Assembly: GCF_036850765.1 (NCBI RefSeq)
Contig: NC_089490.1
Span: 244,292,562 to 244,356,561 of the forward strand
Source of the DNA: Saccopteryx bilineata
Taxonomy: Eukaryota > Chordata > Mammalia > Chiroptera > Emballonuridae
Reading direction: 5' to 3'
Length of the DNA: 64,000 nt
In this document: positions 11,595 through 22,640 of the stretch, in pieces
Position numbering within the stretch: position 1 is the stretch's first letter
Layout of the letters: the number at the start of each line of letters is the position of its first letter
Made by a program: the position numbers and the translations under genes
The notes under the pieces: model-generated
The model's database searches: none
Told to the model about the DNA's origin: nothing
The model's input: only the letters and a program-made list of their open reading frames with translations

Positions 11595-12207
11595 TAGTCA
11601 TTCACTGCATAATGACATTTTGGTCAATGACAGACTGCACATGGTCCCCTAAAATTACAACAGAGCTGAACAATTCTTATTGCCTAGGGATGTCATAGTT
11701 TCTTATTGCCTAGGGATGTCCTAGCCTTTGTAACATATAACTCACATCTCTGTAGTGATGCTGGTGTAAATAAACATACAGTACTGTCAGTATATAAAAG
11801 TACACCATGAACAATTATAGGACATAGTACTTGATCATGATAATAAGTGACTGGTTTATGAATTGACTGCACTATATTTTTATCATTACATTAGAGTGTG
11901 CTCTTTCTACTTAGAAAAAATATTTTGCTGGAAAGCAGTATGCCGTGTTACACCTGTAGCAGCCTCATCTCATGTTTACCACATCTCTTGATTGCATCAT
12001 TTTTCTCTGGTGCTTGATTTAATCTAGTGTTGTTTTCTATACAGACCTATAGCCTAGGAGCACTAGGTTATACCATATAGCCTAGGTGTGTAACAGGCTA
12101 TACTGTCTAGGTCTGTGTAAGTACACTATGATACTCACACAATGAAATTGCCCAACAACTTATTTCTCAGACCATTTTTTTTTCCATCATTAAGCAGTGT
12201 ATGACTG
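11595..12207. mobile_element. Tigger/MER2-like non-autonomous DNA transposon
   Basis: The ends are inverted repeats: the left reads agtcattcactgcataatga and the right, reversed, agtcatacactgcttaatga. Each is flanked by TA (11593-11594 and 12208-12209). The inside has the tatagcctaggtgtgtaacagg and taggtctgtgtaagtac blocks typical of MER2/Tigger. At 613 bp with no open frame it is non-autonomous. It splits the L1-like sequence, so it is younger than that L1. Confidence 0.75.
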
Positions 12208-12209
12208 TA

Positions 12210-12700
12210 CTGGCCAAAATGTTTCAAATTTGATGAAAACACATATCCAAAAAGCTGAATGAATCACAAGCAAGATAAACATAAAGAAAAACATTCTCAG
12301 GCACAAAATAGTCAAATTGCCAAATACTAAAGATAAAGAAGAGAAAGATAATCAGAGAAGAAAACAAAAGACAAATTAACTATAGACAATACAATAAGAA
12401 ACACTGATGACTTCTGGTCAGAAACAGTGCAAGCCAAAATGTAATTAAATGACACTTTTAAAGTAAAGAAGGATAGAAATATCTATAATCTAGAATTATA
12501 TGTCTTGAAAAATCAAAGTTCAAGGAAGAAAGTGAAATAGAAACATTTTCAGATTAAAAAAAAATTGAAATAATTTGTCATGACCAGATGTGTACTATAA
12601 TAAATGTTAAAGGAAGTCCTGCTGACTTAAGGAAAATAATACCAGATGGACATTCTGATCCACATGAAGGACAAAGAATGCTTTGGTTAATATGTAGGTA
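12210..12700 (+). mobile_element. L1/HAL1-like fragment, continuation after Tigger
   Basis: The text gaatcacaagcaagataaac, then ggcacaaaatagtcaaattgcc, then gtcagaaacagtgcaagcc follows the order I recall for mammalian L1/HAL1. It continues the interrupted element to the left in the same orientation. Decayed and non-coding. Confidence 0.6.
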
Positions 12701-12949
12701 AATATTATAGTTAATATATAAGTTAATAAAAATATTTTAAAGATAATTTTTCATTTAAAACAAAGGCAATAATGTACTGTGGGGTTCATATTATAGAAGT
12801 AAAATGTATAATAAAATTGGACTGCTATAAGGTTCTCATATTATATATGAAAGAGTACAGTATAGTTCAAAGTATATGATGATTAGTTAAGGAGTTGATT
12901 AAACAAATAGCTACATAGGATATTTCTGCCCTCTTGTATCAATTATTAT

Positions 12950-14115
12950 ATTAAAAGTAAATTAATTATATACTCTCTGATTTTGAAACTTATTACAAAG
13001 TTGCAGCAATTAAGACAATTAAAACAGTATGGTACTGGTATTAGGAGAGACAAAAAAAAAAACGAGCAAAAACTGATTGAGTTCAACGAAAAAGAAATAC
13101 AACTGTAGTTGAAGACTTCAACTCTCCTTTCTCAAAAATCAATAGAACAAATAAAAAGCCAATCAGCTTATAGAAGACCTGAACAAGACTTTGAACTACT
13201 TTTCCTAATTGACATTTACAGAACAATCCACTCAACAACAAAAGAACACTCCTATTTTCAAATTTGAATGAAATATTCATGAAGCTAGACCACAGTCTGG
13301 ATCATAAAACAAAATTTTAAATTATTTTTCAAATTTTAACAATTTGGAAAAATTGAAATCATATAAAGCAGGTTATTGGGTCACAGCAAAATTAAAATAG
13401 AAATCAGTAACAGAAGGAAGTCTAGAAAATTTCTATGTACTTAGAAATTAAACAGCAAGTAACATACTCTAATACCCCATAGGATATAGTGAAAGTCAAA
13501 TGATGAATTAAAATGTATTTTGAATAAAATAAAAATGAAAACATAACATTCCAAAATTTTGTTATGAGCTAAGGTAGAAAAATGAATAGCATTAAACTGT
13601 TACATTTAAAAAAGAAAGGTCCCAATCAATAGTTTAAGCTTCTACCTTAAAGTACTAAGAAAAGTATGGCAAATTAAACCCAAAGCAAGAAAGAGAAGTC
13701 AACTAAGAACTGTAAACATACAGATAAAACAAAATCAGAAACTGTTTCTTTGAAATAAACAACTGATAAAGCTCTAGCCACAGTGATCAAGAAAAAAGAG
13801 AAATGGTACAAATCACCAATATCAAAAGTAAAAGATGGGACATTACTATAGAACCTACAGAGATTTATAGGCTATAAAGGGAATATTAACTTAATTAATG
13901 GCTTAATGCCAATAAATTCAGCAGCTTAGATAAAATGGACCGATCCCTTTAAAGAATCAAGAAGCTACTTTGTAGGTACCTGTACTAATAAAATAATTCT
14001 AAAGTTTATGTGGAAAGGTAAAAAACCAAGAACAGCCAAAACAACATTGAAGAAAAACAAAGTCAAAAGACCCAAACTATCTAATTTTAATATTTACAAT
14101 AAAGTTACAGATAAA
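12950..14115 (+). mobile_element. L1 ORF2 fragments, rearranged and dead
   Basis: 13083-13970 follows L1 ORF2 in order: cttcaactctcctttctc, gaacaagactttgaac, attgacatttacagaacaatcc, agtctggatcataaaac, agctctagccacagtgatc, gatgggacattactatagaacc. 12985-13050 (gtatggtactggtattagg) and 13985-14115 (acagccaaaacaacattgaag) come from later parts of ORF2 but sit on both sides of the earlier part. The reverse transcriptase frame is broken throughout. Confidence 0.75.
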
Positions 14116-14572
14116 ACAGGGTAAGTTTAGAGACATGTAAATTAATTGAACACAAATAAAGAGCTCATCTGTATCTATCTATATACTGTATTTATATTTA
14201 TATTTTCAATTAATTTTGATAGAGGTTCAAGAGTAAGTCAATGTAGAAAGGAAAGTCTTTTCACAAAAGCTGTTAGACGTTGTGAAGTATGCATTAAAAA
14301 ATACAGGGATAACCTCCTGAAGAAGAGCAATAAAATATAGACCTCACACAGGAGTGGGGTGGGATTTGTGGAAATAGACTGAGAAAATCAACAAAGGAAG
14401 AAATAAATCAGTCTCCAAAAACAGACAAGAGGGAGCAAAGAAGCGAAGGAAGAAGACTGACTAATAGAAAGTATGATGTAAGATAGGAAATGAGTCTAAA
14501 TATGTGTACATGGACCTATGTTTTACTCAATTATAATTTTACCAGTGAAGAGGCAGAAATTGTTAGATATCA
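14116..14572. other. Intergenic DNA between L1 debris and mariner
   Basis: AT- and purine-rich sequence; a 64-codon open frame at 14146-14340 has no recognisable domain and is probably chance. Confidence 0.4.
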
Positions 14573-14596
14573 GGTCTACCGGAAAGTTCTGTTCGT

Positions 14597-14675
14597 TTAT
14601 ATCTTATGAACTTCAGGTACTTCTACTTTGTCCCTGTTAACTCACTGGCAGGTGTACTCATTCCTCAGTTGCTAT
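14597..14675 (+). other. Mosaic patch inside mariner 5' region
   Basis: 14597-14621 is identical over 25 bp to 10247-10271. 14618-14675 matches 17086-17143 at 57 of 58 bp, with the one difference at 14625. The two matches share the 4 bases tact (14618-14621). All copies lie in the same orientation. The patch sits directly after the mariner inverted repeat and before clear mariner sequence. This is best explained as filler DNA copied during repair. Confidence 0.75.
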
Positions 14676-14823
14676 CACAACAAGTTTCGACACATAAGCA
14701 CATGTTTATTTGGCACATGTGTGCCTCTCTATTTTATCACTTAATGTATACATACTGATGTAACAAATTAACTAAAACAAAGTTGATTCACATTAGTCTT
14801 ATGTGTGAAGCCATAGTGTACCC

Positions 14824-15852
14824 ATGGCTACTGATAAAGTTCATTTACACCACTGTATTTGATACGAATTTCAACAAGGAAGAAATGCTACAGAAGCATG
14901 TAGAAATTTATTGGAAGTGTTTGGTGAAGGTATAGTTTCTGATAGGACAATGCAGAAGATGGTTCGAAAAATTTGAAACAGGTGATTTTAACCTTTCTGA
15001 TAAGCCACGTTCTGGGCGACCATCTTTGCTTGATGACGATGTTGTTAAGACCATGTTGGAGCAAGATCCTTTCCTGACATCAGAGATCACAGAAAGGCTT
15101 AATTCAGCTCAGCAAACCATTTCGGACCATATTCGGAAGATAGGATTGGATTGGTGTGGAAATATTCAAGATGGGTGCTACATGAATTAAGTCAGAAGAA
15201 TTTGGATGATTGAGTTGTCATATGAACATCTCTGCTTGCTCGGAACAAAATCGAACCCTTCTTGAACCGGATGATAACTGGGGATGAAAAGTGGATTACC
15301 TACAAAAACATCATAAGGAAAAGGGCACATTGTGAACCCGGAAAACCTAGCCCTTCCACCTCTAAACCAAATTTGACTCTGAATAAGAGAATGTTGTATA
15401 TATGGTGGGGCATTCGAGGACCAATACATTATGAGCTTTTAAAACCGAACAAAAAGCTCAATTTGGAGAAGTATTGTCAGCAACTGGATAATTTAAAGAC
15501 AGCAGTCCAAGAAAAGAGGCCGGCGATGTTCAATAGGAAGAACATCATACTGCATCATGATAATGCCAGGCCACATGCTGCGTTGGGGACTCGTCAAAAA
15601 ATTGCAGAACTAGGCTGGGAAATTCTGTCGCATCCACCATATTCCCCGGACTTAGCACCCTCGGACTATCACTTGTTTTTGTCCTTACAAATTTTTTTGA
15701 AGGGCAAAAAATTCAAAAATGAAGAAGATATCAAACAAGCACTGGTTCAATTTTTCGCATCAAAAGATAAAACATTTTTCAAAAATGGAATATACAAATT
15801 GCCCTCACGCTGGCAAGAAATCATTAATAATAATGGCAATTATATTATTTAA
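14824..15852 (+). pseudogene. Mariner transposase pseudogene, DD34D
   Basis: The reading starts at ATG 14824 (MATDKVH). It is broken soon after by TGA in place of an arginine CGA codon, by at least one frameshift near 14950, and by further TGA codons near 15213. The last 196 codons (15262-15852) stay open. They show GDEKW with the first catalytic Asp, WWGIRGPIHYEL, HDNARPH with the second Asp, and YSPDLAPSDYHLF. There are exactly 34 residues between the second and third Asp. The N-terminal helix-turn-helix half is recognisable (RWFEKF, KPRSGRP), though not open in one frame. CpG decay explains the CGA-to-TGA changes. It cannot make active enzyme as it stands. Confidence 0.93.
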
Positions 15853-15925
15853 TTAAGTTTATTGACGGTAAGAAAAGTTTGTATTTTGTTTTATTCCAAA
15901 AATGGACAGAACTTTCCGGTAGACC

Positions 15926-16500
15926 GTATAATTTTAAAAATCCAACTATAAAACTGCCCTGCTTGTTCACCCACCTTATACCCCAGATGAGGCTCCAATG
16001 CCTTCACCCTGTCAAATCCACTTTCAAATGATGAACATTTATCATCTTTTGATAACAAAGGTATTAGGAATAAATCTTTTCTAAGTTCTAAAGGCAAACT
16101 TGAAGGCTGAATCTTTATTATTGTGGCATAATAAATCTTAATCTATATAAACCACTGCAATAATTGTAGCTCTCTACCACTGACTACTTTGAAGAATACA
16201 ACACTACTCTCCATATGTAAATTTTGGTATGTTTGTTGAAGACACAGTTACAATATGCTGCCATCTTTTTTGTGAAGTCATTGTAGACTTTATAGTTCAC
16301 TTTAATTTACCTGACATTAATTACATTGATTTTTTAGTCTTATATCTCCCCCTTTTAAAACTTAGCTTCTTTCTTTATTCAACACTAACATTTGTTTGTT
16401 ATCTGTATAATAATGGAAAAGGAACCGACAATTTTCCTAATTTCTGGTTTCTTTTGTCTCACTAATAATTTTCAATCTTTTATTATTCAGAAAAATTAGG
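15926..16500. other. Intergenic DNA, nothing recognised
   Basis: Non-coding AT-rich sequence right of the mariner; no repeat or gene recognised. Confidence 0.4.
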
Positions 16501-16529
16501 GAAAAGTGTGTATCTTATACCCATAGAAA

Positions 16530-16745
16530 GCAGGATAACATAATAATTAATATTTTGGACATGGAGCATAAGCCTAATATTGGCCATGTAACGTGTGCAA
16601 AGCATATATGATCTCTAAGACTCATTTCTTCATGGGAAAATGAGCTTGACTTGATAGAGTTGACATGGACTTAAATGAGACACAGCCCACAAACACTTAG
16701 CACAGTATCTAGTGTACAGTAAGCCCTCAAACAAAGCTAAGGAAT
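16530..16745 (+). repeat. MIR-like SINE, ancient
   Basis: The phrases ctcatttcttcatgggaaaatgag and tagcacagtatctagtgtacagtaagc match the MIR core and 3' region as I recall it, with many substitutions. Confidence 0.6.
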
Positions 16746-17157
16746 GGTGAAGATGATGATGGCAATGCAGTATATACATATGGAGTGGACTTAAACACTG
16801 CGATTGGGTGTTTCTACTGTTTAAATAAATAGGTAAAATACATACAATAATAATAAATAAGCTTATCATGAATATTCACCTTGTAGCTGCCTCTCAAGTT
16901 ACATACCCAGTGTAAATTTGTTTATTTAAGTGATGCTATAGCTAAAATGATGCAGGATTCTGACAGGACCCCGACAGGCAAGGACAGCCCCTTATGATGT
17001 GAGCAGGGCCAGTTTTAGCATTTGGTTCATACAATTCTAGGTCTCTTCCTGTTTGATGTGAAAGCCACTATTTCTGCAGAAAATTTACTTCTGCTTTGTC
17101 CCTGTTAACTCACTGGCAGGTGTACTCATTCCTCAGTTGCTATAAGAATGGGCTGTG
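16746..17157. other. Unique-looking intergenic DNA, source of the mariner patch
   Basis: No repeat family is recognised with confidence. 17086-17143 is the near-identical partner of 14618-14675. Confidence 0.45.
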
Positions 17158-17443
17158 AGCCTGACCTGTGCTGGCTCAGTGGATAGAGTATCGACCTGAA
17201 ATGGTCCCAGGTTCAAAACTTCGAACTCACCGACTTGAGTGCAGGCTCATCTAGCTTGAGCGTGGGATGATCAAAACGATCCCATGGTTACTGACTTAAG
17301 CCCAAAGGTCCCTGGTTTAAATCTCAAGGTCACTAGCTTGAGCCCAAGGTCACTGGCTTGAGCAAGGGGTCACTGGTTTGGCTTGAGCCCCTGGGTCAAG
17401 GCACATATGAAAAGCAATCAATGAGCAACTACAATGATTAAAG
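17158..17443 (+). repeat. Long tRNA SINE with internal repeats (type C), 5' part
   Basis: The head is cctgacctgtgctggctcag. The body contains three imperfect units of the form ggtcactggcttgagc, then gggtcaaggcacatatg. The SINE is cut by a hAT transposon at 17444 and resumes at 18430. The relation to the simple type B SINE (shared gtcaaggcacatatg) suggests a type B head with an internally expanded body. Confidence 0.85.
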
Positions 17444-18421
17444 CAGTGGTTCTCAAACTTTTTGAAGTCAGGTACATTTAAAATTCTACAAATAATTGTA
17501 GGCACACTATATACAGATTTCTTAGAAATATGTTATAATAATTAAGTCAAATATTAAAGAAAAAATATAAAGTCCAAGCATGCTTTTATGGTAATTAACA
17601 AAATAAATACAACAAAATTAAATTTATTCTGACATTAAAAAACATTTTATGTTACATTTTTTCAGTTATGCTTCTTAGAATTTGTTAAAAAGAGGGGTTA
17701 AAAATGACAAAAATGTTATCTTTTATATATATAGATATATTCTTAGTAAGATTTAGTAAATTCAGCAGGTCCTGGTACAAATGTGTTGTTTTTTCATTCT
17801 TGTGCTTATGAGAAACATGAGCCAGATGTGTCCTAGTGATTTCTTCAATGTTTGGGCATATATTTGAAAGGCAAACACTCATTTCCTTGTCAATATATTG
17901 AAGAATTCTTCTCTTTTTACTCTTAATTGTGTTGAGGGTAGAAAATCCTCATTCACATAAATAGGATGTTGAAAATTGTAGTAAAATGTTCAAAGCTTTT
18001 TAAGATATTGCCACATATTCTTCTTTTATAGACATTCAAAAGGCTTCAACAGACAATTCCTTATGTTTAATCATCAATCCAAAACTCCCACCATACATAT
18101 CATCTTAAATTTACACCAAACAAAGGATACAAGAAACTTGCCTCCAGTCTTTCTGTGGAACAAAGGGGGTAGTGTAAACAATCCAGCACCACAGCTTAAC
18201 AGCCTTTTGCAATCTAACCAGGCAAGTGAGGTGGGGGGTCAGACTGTCATCTATCTTACAGCCAATTCCCCACACCTCTGTCCCCCAAAATCTAAACTTT
18301 AAAAACCTTGTTGGTTTTTTTCATTCCCAACAGGCACATATTTCTCTGGAATACCATAGGGGCACCTGGAAATCTTCTAGGGCACACCAGTGCACCCTGG
18401 CACACACTTTGAGAACCACTG
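17444..18421 (-). mobile_element. hAT DNA transposon, internally deleted
   Basis: It begins cagtggttctcaaactttt and ends with the complement aaagtttgagaaccactg pattern (actttgagaaccactg). It is flanked by a perfect 8-bp duplication gattaaag (17436-17443 and 18422-18429). Eight-base duplications and CAGTG ends define the hAT superfamily. The minus strand retains part of a transposase C-terminus (see 17685-17990). The element sits inside the type C SINE. Confidence 0.92.
17685..17990 (-). pseudogene. hAT transposase C-terminal remnant
   Basis: Reading the minus strand from about 17960 gives SYLCE, a stop in place of the usual serine, GFSTLN, a lysine-rich stretch, then DKEMSVCLSNICPNIEE and HLAHVSH. 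This order matches the dimerisation region at the C-terminus of Charlie-type hAT transposases as I remember it. The frame is open from 17882 to 17685 but lacks the catalytic residues. It is debris of the enclosing transposon. Confidence 0.75.
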
Positions 18422-18429
18422 GATTAAAG

Positions 18430-18523
18430 TGATGCAACTACAAGTTTATACTTCTCATCTCTCTCCCTTCCTATCTGTCTGTCTTCCTCTCCCATTTAAA
18501 AAAAAAAAACTTTTAAAAAAAAT
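18430..18523 (+). repeat. Type C SINE, 3' part after hAT
   Basis: The text tgatgcaactacaagtttatac, then a (TC)-rich stretch, then an A-rich tail completes the SINE begun at 17158. Removing the hAT element and one copy of gattaaag restores a continuous SINE. Confidence 0.85.
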
Positions 18524-19380
18524 TGGCTGCAAGAGCTCACAGCTGTGCCTTACTCCAGAGAACTGTCCTCAGACCAAAGGAGCAATGATGCTCAGAGACA
18601 CCTGGCAAAGGGGATTGTGGTTGGAGAAGGAGGAAGCCTCTGGCAGCCAAGTGACTGCCCAAGTGGCATGACTCAACAAAGCCATTCCTGCTTCAGTGTT
18701 TCCTTCTGGATCATGCTGGCCCAGGGCTGCAGCTGGACCCACAGGACCCACATTGTCCTCCAACTCCATGCCCTGAGCTGTCTTGCTTTCTCACTCCTTA
18801 CAGGTTTTCCCTAGGAGGTGAACCTCTCAAATCCCTCACACAGAAGTTCCAGTCTCGAGGTCTGTGTCTAGGAAACCCAACCTAAGAAGCCTTTCTCATA
18901 TATCTACTTCTACAGCTGCCTTAAGAAGAGATGTTTGTGTTGTTTCTCTTCTGGACAATTGCATAAAAGCTTTTATGTCCTTGAACACTTTGTGGTTTGG
19001 TTTCTGGTGCTGTGCATTTATTTAGTTCTCAGAGGCTAGTAACCATCATAGCTTGGTGGACCCTTTTAGATCTGTACATACTAAAGAAGAGAAACCAAAT
19101 GACAACTCTGGTCACCCGAGGTATGTGGGTGGCAGCAGTTCTTTTCTTAACATAGCTTCTATCATTTGGGGTGAAGCTCTGACAAGCATATAATATTAGC
19201 TAAAGTACAATAACCTGAATTTCACCATAACTTAAATACTTCAGCACTGGCTGTCGGAGACGTGATGGAGAGTCAAGCTTCAGTATCTGTTGACCTATGT
19301 TAGATCATGATTTGAAGGGAAAGAGATCATTTACATGAATGAATAAAACTCTTTATCAACTTAATTAAAGTTTTTGAAAA
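18524..19380. other. Intergenic DNA, possibly part of an old LTR
   Basis: Moderately GC-rich. The phrase ggaaacccaacctaagaag near 18870 resembles the 3' end of some old retroviral LTRs, but I cannot name a family. No coding region is supported. Confidence 0.3.
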
Positions 19381-19390
19381 CTATTGTGAT

Positions 19391-19754
19391 TTATTTATTT
19401 ATTTATTTTTTACAGAGACAGAGAGAGAGTCAGAGAGAGGGATAGACAGGGACAGACAGGAACGGAGAGAGATGAGAAGCATCAATCATTAGTTTTCATT
19501 GCGCATTGCAACACCTTAGTTGTTCATTGATTGCTTTCTCGTATGTGCCTTGACTGTGGGCCTTCAGCTAACCGAGTAACCCCTTGCTGGAGCCAGTGAC
19601 CTTGGGTTCAAGCTGGTGGTCTTTTGCTCAAACCAGGTGGGCTTTTGCTCAAACCAGATGAGCCTGCGTTCAAGTTGGCAACCTCGGGGTCTAGAACCTG
19701 AGTCCTCTGCATCCCAATCCAATGCTCTATCCACTGCGCCACCGCCTGGTCAGG
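19391..19754 (-). repeat. Type C SINE, reverse orientation
   Basis: Flanked by the duplication ctattgtgat (19381-19390 and 19755-19764). The plus strand ends in the complement of the head (atccactgcgccaccgcctggtcagg split as atccactgcg and ccaccgcctggtcagg) and begins with the complement of an A-rich tail. The middle has repeated caaaccag and ttcaag blocks. Confidence 0.88.
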
Positions 19755-19764
19755 CTATTGTGAT

Positions 19765-21700
19765 ATTTCAAAGACCTTTTTCCCCCCAAGAACTGAGATG
19801 AGAAGGCTATTTGCTCTCCTTTGCTAATAAAAACCTGGCCACAAACAGTCTGTATCAGCCATTGAATATCATTCTCAGTTGAGCAAGTGCCAAACCACAA
19901 TTTGACTTTAAATTTCTGTTCGGTCCCAAGCTATGGCATTTGCAGCATATCAGCTGCTGAGGAATCTGTGTGGCAGAATTAATTTTATGACTGTATTCCT
20001 GTTAGACCTCTCCATGGTATTTGGTGCTACTAACAGAAATAGAATCTGGATGTCATCGATGCTAAATAAATTTTGTCCATCACTCAGCCACACAAAAAGG
20101 CTCCTCATTATTGACACCTTGGATAGCTACAGAATAGCCCATGCTTCAACAGAATAATTTCCCATTGTAAATGAGCAATGTTGCACACTTAACAAATGGT
20201 CAGATCTGCCCAACAGGGATAACTTGTTTGGTCTGAATAGTGCATTTAAGAAAAATTGAATCAAGTATAAAAAAAATAGTAGGAATTATATATATATATG
20301 AACCTTGATAATAAGATTGTTTTGAAAAATTGAACCCACACTTATAGGTTCAATACTGGACCCACAAGCCATCAGAGTTGAGTCATATTATCAGAAGAGC
20401 CCAGATGGGAAATAAATGGCAAACTCAAATTGGAATATTTAAAACTGTTGGCCAATGTGTGGACGGTGTCCTGGGAAAGAGCACAATGAAGAACAGCTCC
20501 CTGGAACAGCTCCCTGGAACAGCTCCTGGAACAGCTCCTTCTCTCCTCAGGGAGAAGGAGCAGACCTGGATCCCAGAGAGTCAACACAATGTGGAGAAGT
20601 GTGTCTGACAGAGCTTCACGTGACATTGAGTGAAGGACACAGTGGCTCACTGAGGAGGCTGGAGGAATAAATATCCCAACCCCACTCTCCTATCCTTCTG
20701 ATTGCTTACTACCGCTCCTCACTGGTCAAATGAAACTAGAAGCTCTAAGTCAAGGGAGCCTCTTGAGGCAGTCCTAAAGGCTAGTCTTGGGGATCCCAGA
20801 GCAGAATGGAGAAAGTACAGGGGGGGGGCCAAACAGAAAATGGCCAGCTTGGCTAGTCACTCACTCCTGTGCACAGAGCTTATATTGTCCTGTTTGCCCC
20901 AGTCCCCACCAGTCTTTACTGTGCCTACGCCAAAGCTACATGTCATTTTCCATTTATCATTGACCATCATATTAGCACTTTGGTGTTTCTTGTAGGAAAG
21001 AACCATGTCTCTACCAAAAATGTGCCAGAAAAAGTAGAACAAATTCTTCAAGGAAACCAAGAATGTATATGTATAATATTTACCACTTTTTTTCTTATAA
21101 AAATATTATTATACTATGTGTTTAATACATAAACAAAATAAACCTTGACATGTGTGTACCTCTCTCCATATACCTGTATCTACATCTATTCAATATATAC
21201 ATATTTGATGATGCTCTAACTCAATTTTCTAAGCTTCTCATTCATCTGTAGACATGGGCTGCCAGACCCCCTTTTAGGAAGAGGCAGATAGCTGCACGCA
21301 GGTGGACCCACAGGTGAGGGGATTGTGGTCTGAGACCGCCTTCAGCTGTCTGCTCCTTCGAAGCCTGTTTCAGCTGCAGTCTTCTGGTACAAGGTCATGC
21401 CCTTCCTAGGGTGGCCCACATACGGTGACAAGTGAGGTGGTAGTCAAAGGCTGGCCTTTGGGCCTGAAGGTAGATGACTCTGCAGGGTAGCATTTACCCC
21501 CGAGGTCTTCCTGTAGTTGGCTGTAGTTGTTGAGTGGTTAAGCACTAAACTCAGAGTTAATTAGAAATTGATTCAAACATTCCCCAGAGATTCTGATTCC
21601 GTTGCCCTAAAGAGGAAGGTGTGTGTTTTTACAAATAAACTCTTCAGCTGTACTGTGTTTAGTTCAGATCCTCTGGAAAGCAGATGCCAAGATGGTCTGT
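19765..21700. other. Intergenic DNA, no gene recognised
   Basis: Open frames here are under 100 codons and look like nothing known. A 13-bp minisatellite lies at 20491-20540 and a run of eight or nine G near 20820. The phrase ccccagagattctgattcc near 21582 could be a MER5-type remnant. Confidence 0.4.
20491..20540. repeat. Minisatellite, about 13-bp unit, four copies
   Basis: The unit gaacagctccctg occurs twice perfectly, then twice as a 12-bp variant (gaacagctcctg and gaacagctcctt). Confidence 0.92.
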
Positions 21701-21739
21701 AAATGCAGCAATTGTTTTTTTCTGAGAAAAGTACAGGCA

Positions 21740-22640
21740 TGAGAAGAAATGGGGAGGAGGCTGGGGAAGGCTAGAGGAGCCAGCAGAGAGCGAAGCCAAT
21801 CTGACCCCAGCCGAGGGAGGGACAGTTGGGTAGAAGTGTCTCAGAGTGCTATGCAGGGTGTTGGGCAGATAAAATATATTATGCTCACTTTGTTAAAGAT
21901 GGCGCTGCCCACGTGGAAGCTGGTCACCCAGGTGATATTAATGTGTGTTGGGGGCGGGCTGTGGGCAGGCAGGATCCTTGTAGCCTGAGGCTTGGTTTTA
22001 GGACTAAGCCTTTCCCATCCTTTTTGATATAAGGTGGTGCACTGTCATAAGTGACTTTGTATCAGAGACTTCCCTATTTTGTATATTGGATTAAAGGTTT
22101 TGATTTCTGCACTATAAAGTGGGGCAGACTGGGAGCTTGCTCTCTCAGTTCCTGAGATTAGCATTAGAGTAGAGAGCAGAGAAAGACCACATGGAGGAGG
22201 CCAGGAGAAGCAACCAAGATGGTGGAGTGCTGAGTGAGAAGCCAGTTGTGCAGAGAGAAGGAAGGAGATGGGGAACAGAGGTGAATAAGTCTGGTGAGCT
22301 AGGAAGCTTTGATTCTAGGAAACTCGGATAAGTCAGTAGCTTTGTGAGCACTGACTGAGTGGGTTTTGGAGCCCAGTGTGTGTTTTTACTTGCCCGCCGG
22401 GTGCAAGCTAATGTAATAGCCCACCAATTTGTGGTTCTGTTGTTTCTTTACTGACTGTCTGAATCCAATGCAAACCTGCATGAACCAGGCGGCTGTGATG
22501 GTGGCCATGGATACTGGCCATACACAGGGTAAGGGAGGTTTAGCAAGGCCTCGAGTCAGAGTCAACCCCTGATGGCTTCTGTATCTTTCAGGAACAGGCC
22601 AGCCAGACCCAGTCATTGGTTACAGGGGAGCAATCTGTGG
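21740..22640. repeat. Unresolved old repeat, possibly an ERV LTR
   Basis: GC-richer than its surroundings. The order attaaaggttttgatttctgc, a purine-rich block, ttgcccgccgggtgcaagc, then gcccaccaatttgtgg and ccaatgcaaacctgcatg looks like an LTR with a degraded polyadenylation signal near 22415. I could not find terminal TG/CA repeats or a target duplication. The frames of 60-80 codons are not supported as genes. Confidence 0.3.

Larger units (their letters stand above)
14579..15919 (+). mobile_element. Mariner (Tc1/mariner) DNA transposon, near full length
   Basis: The 1341-bp element has inverted ends starting ccggaaagttctgt and TA on both sides (14577-14578 and 15920-15921). The inverted match extends outward through ggtcta/tagacc. 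The length fits the 1.3-kb family norm. It carries a decayed transposase with a DD34D catalytic spacing. The 5' untranslated part holds a foreign patch at 14597-14675. Mariners move by cut-and-paste and spread between species by horizontal transfer. Confidence 0.93.

Noticed and set aside
15262..15852. 196-codon open frame as a host gene
   Set aside because: It is the C-terminal half of a mariner transposase whose N-terminal half is broken; the inverted repeats enclose it.
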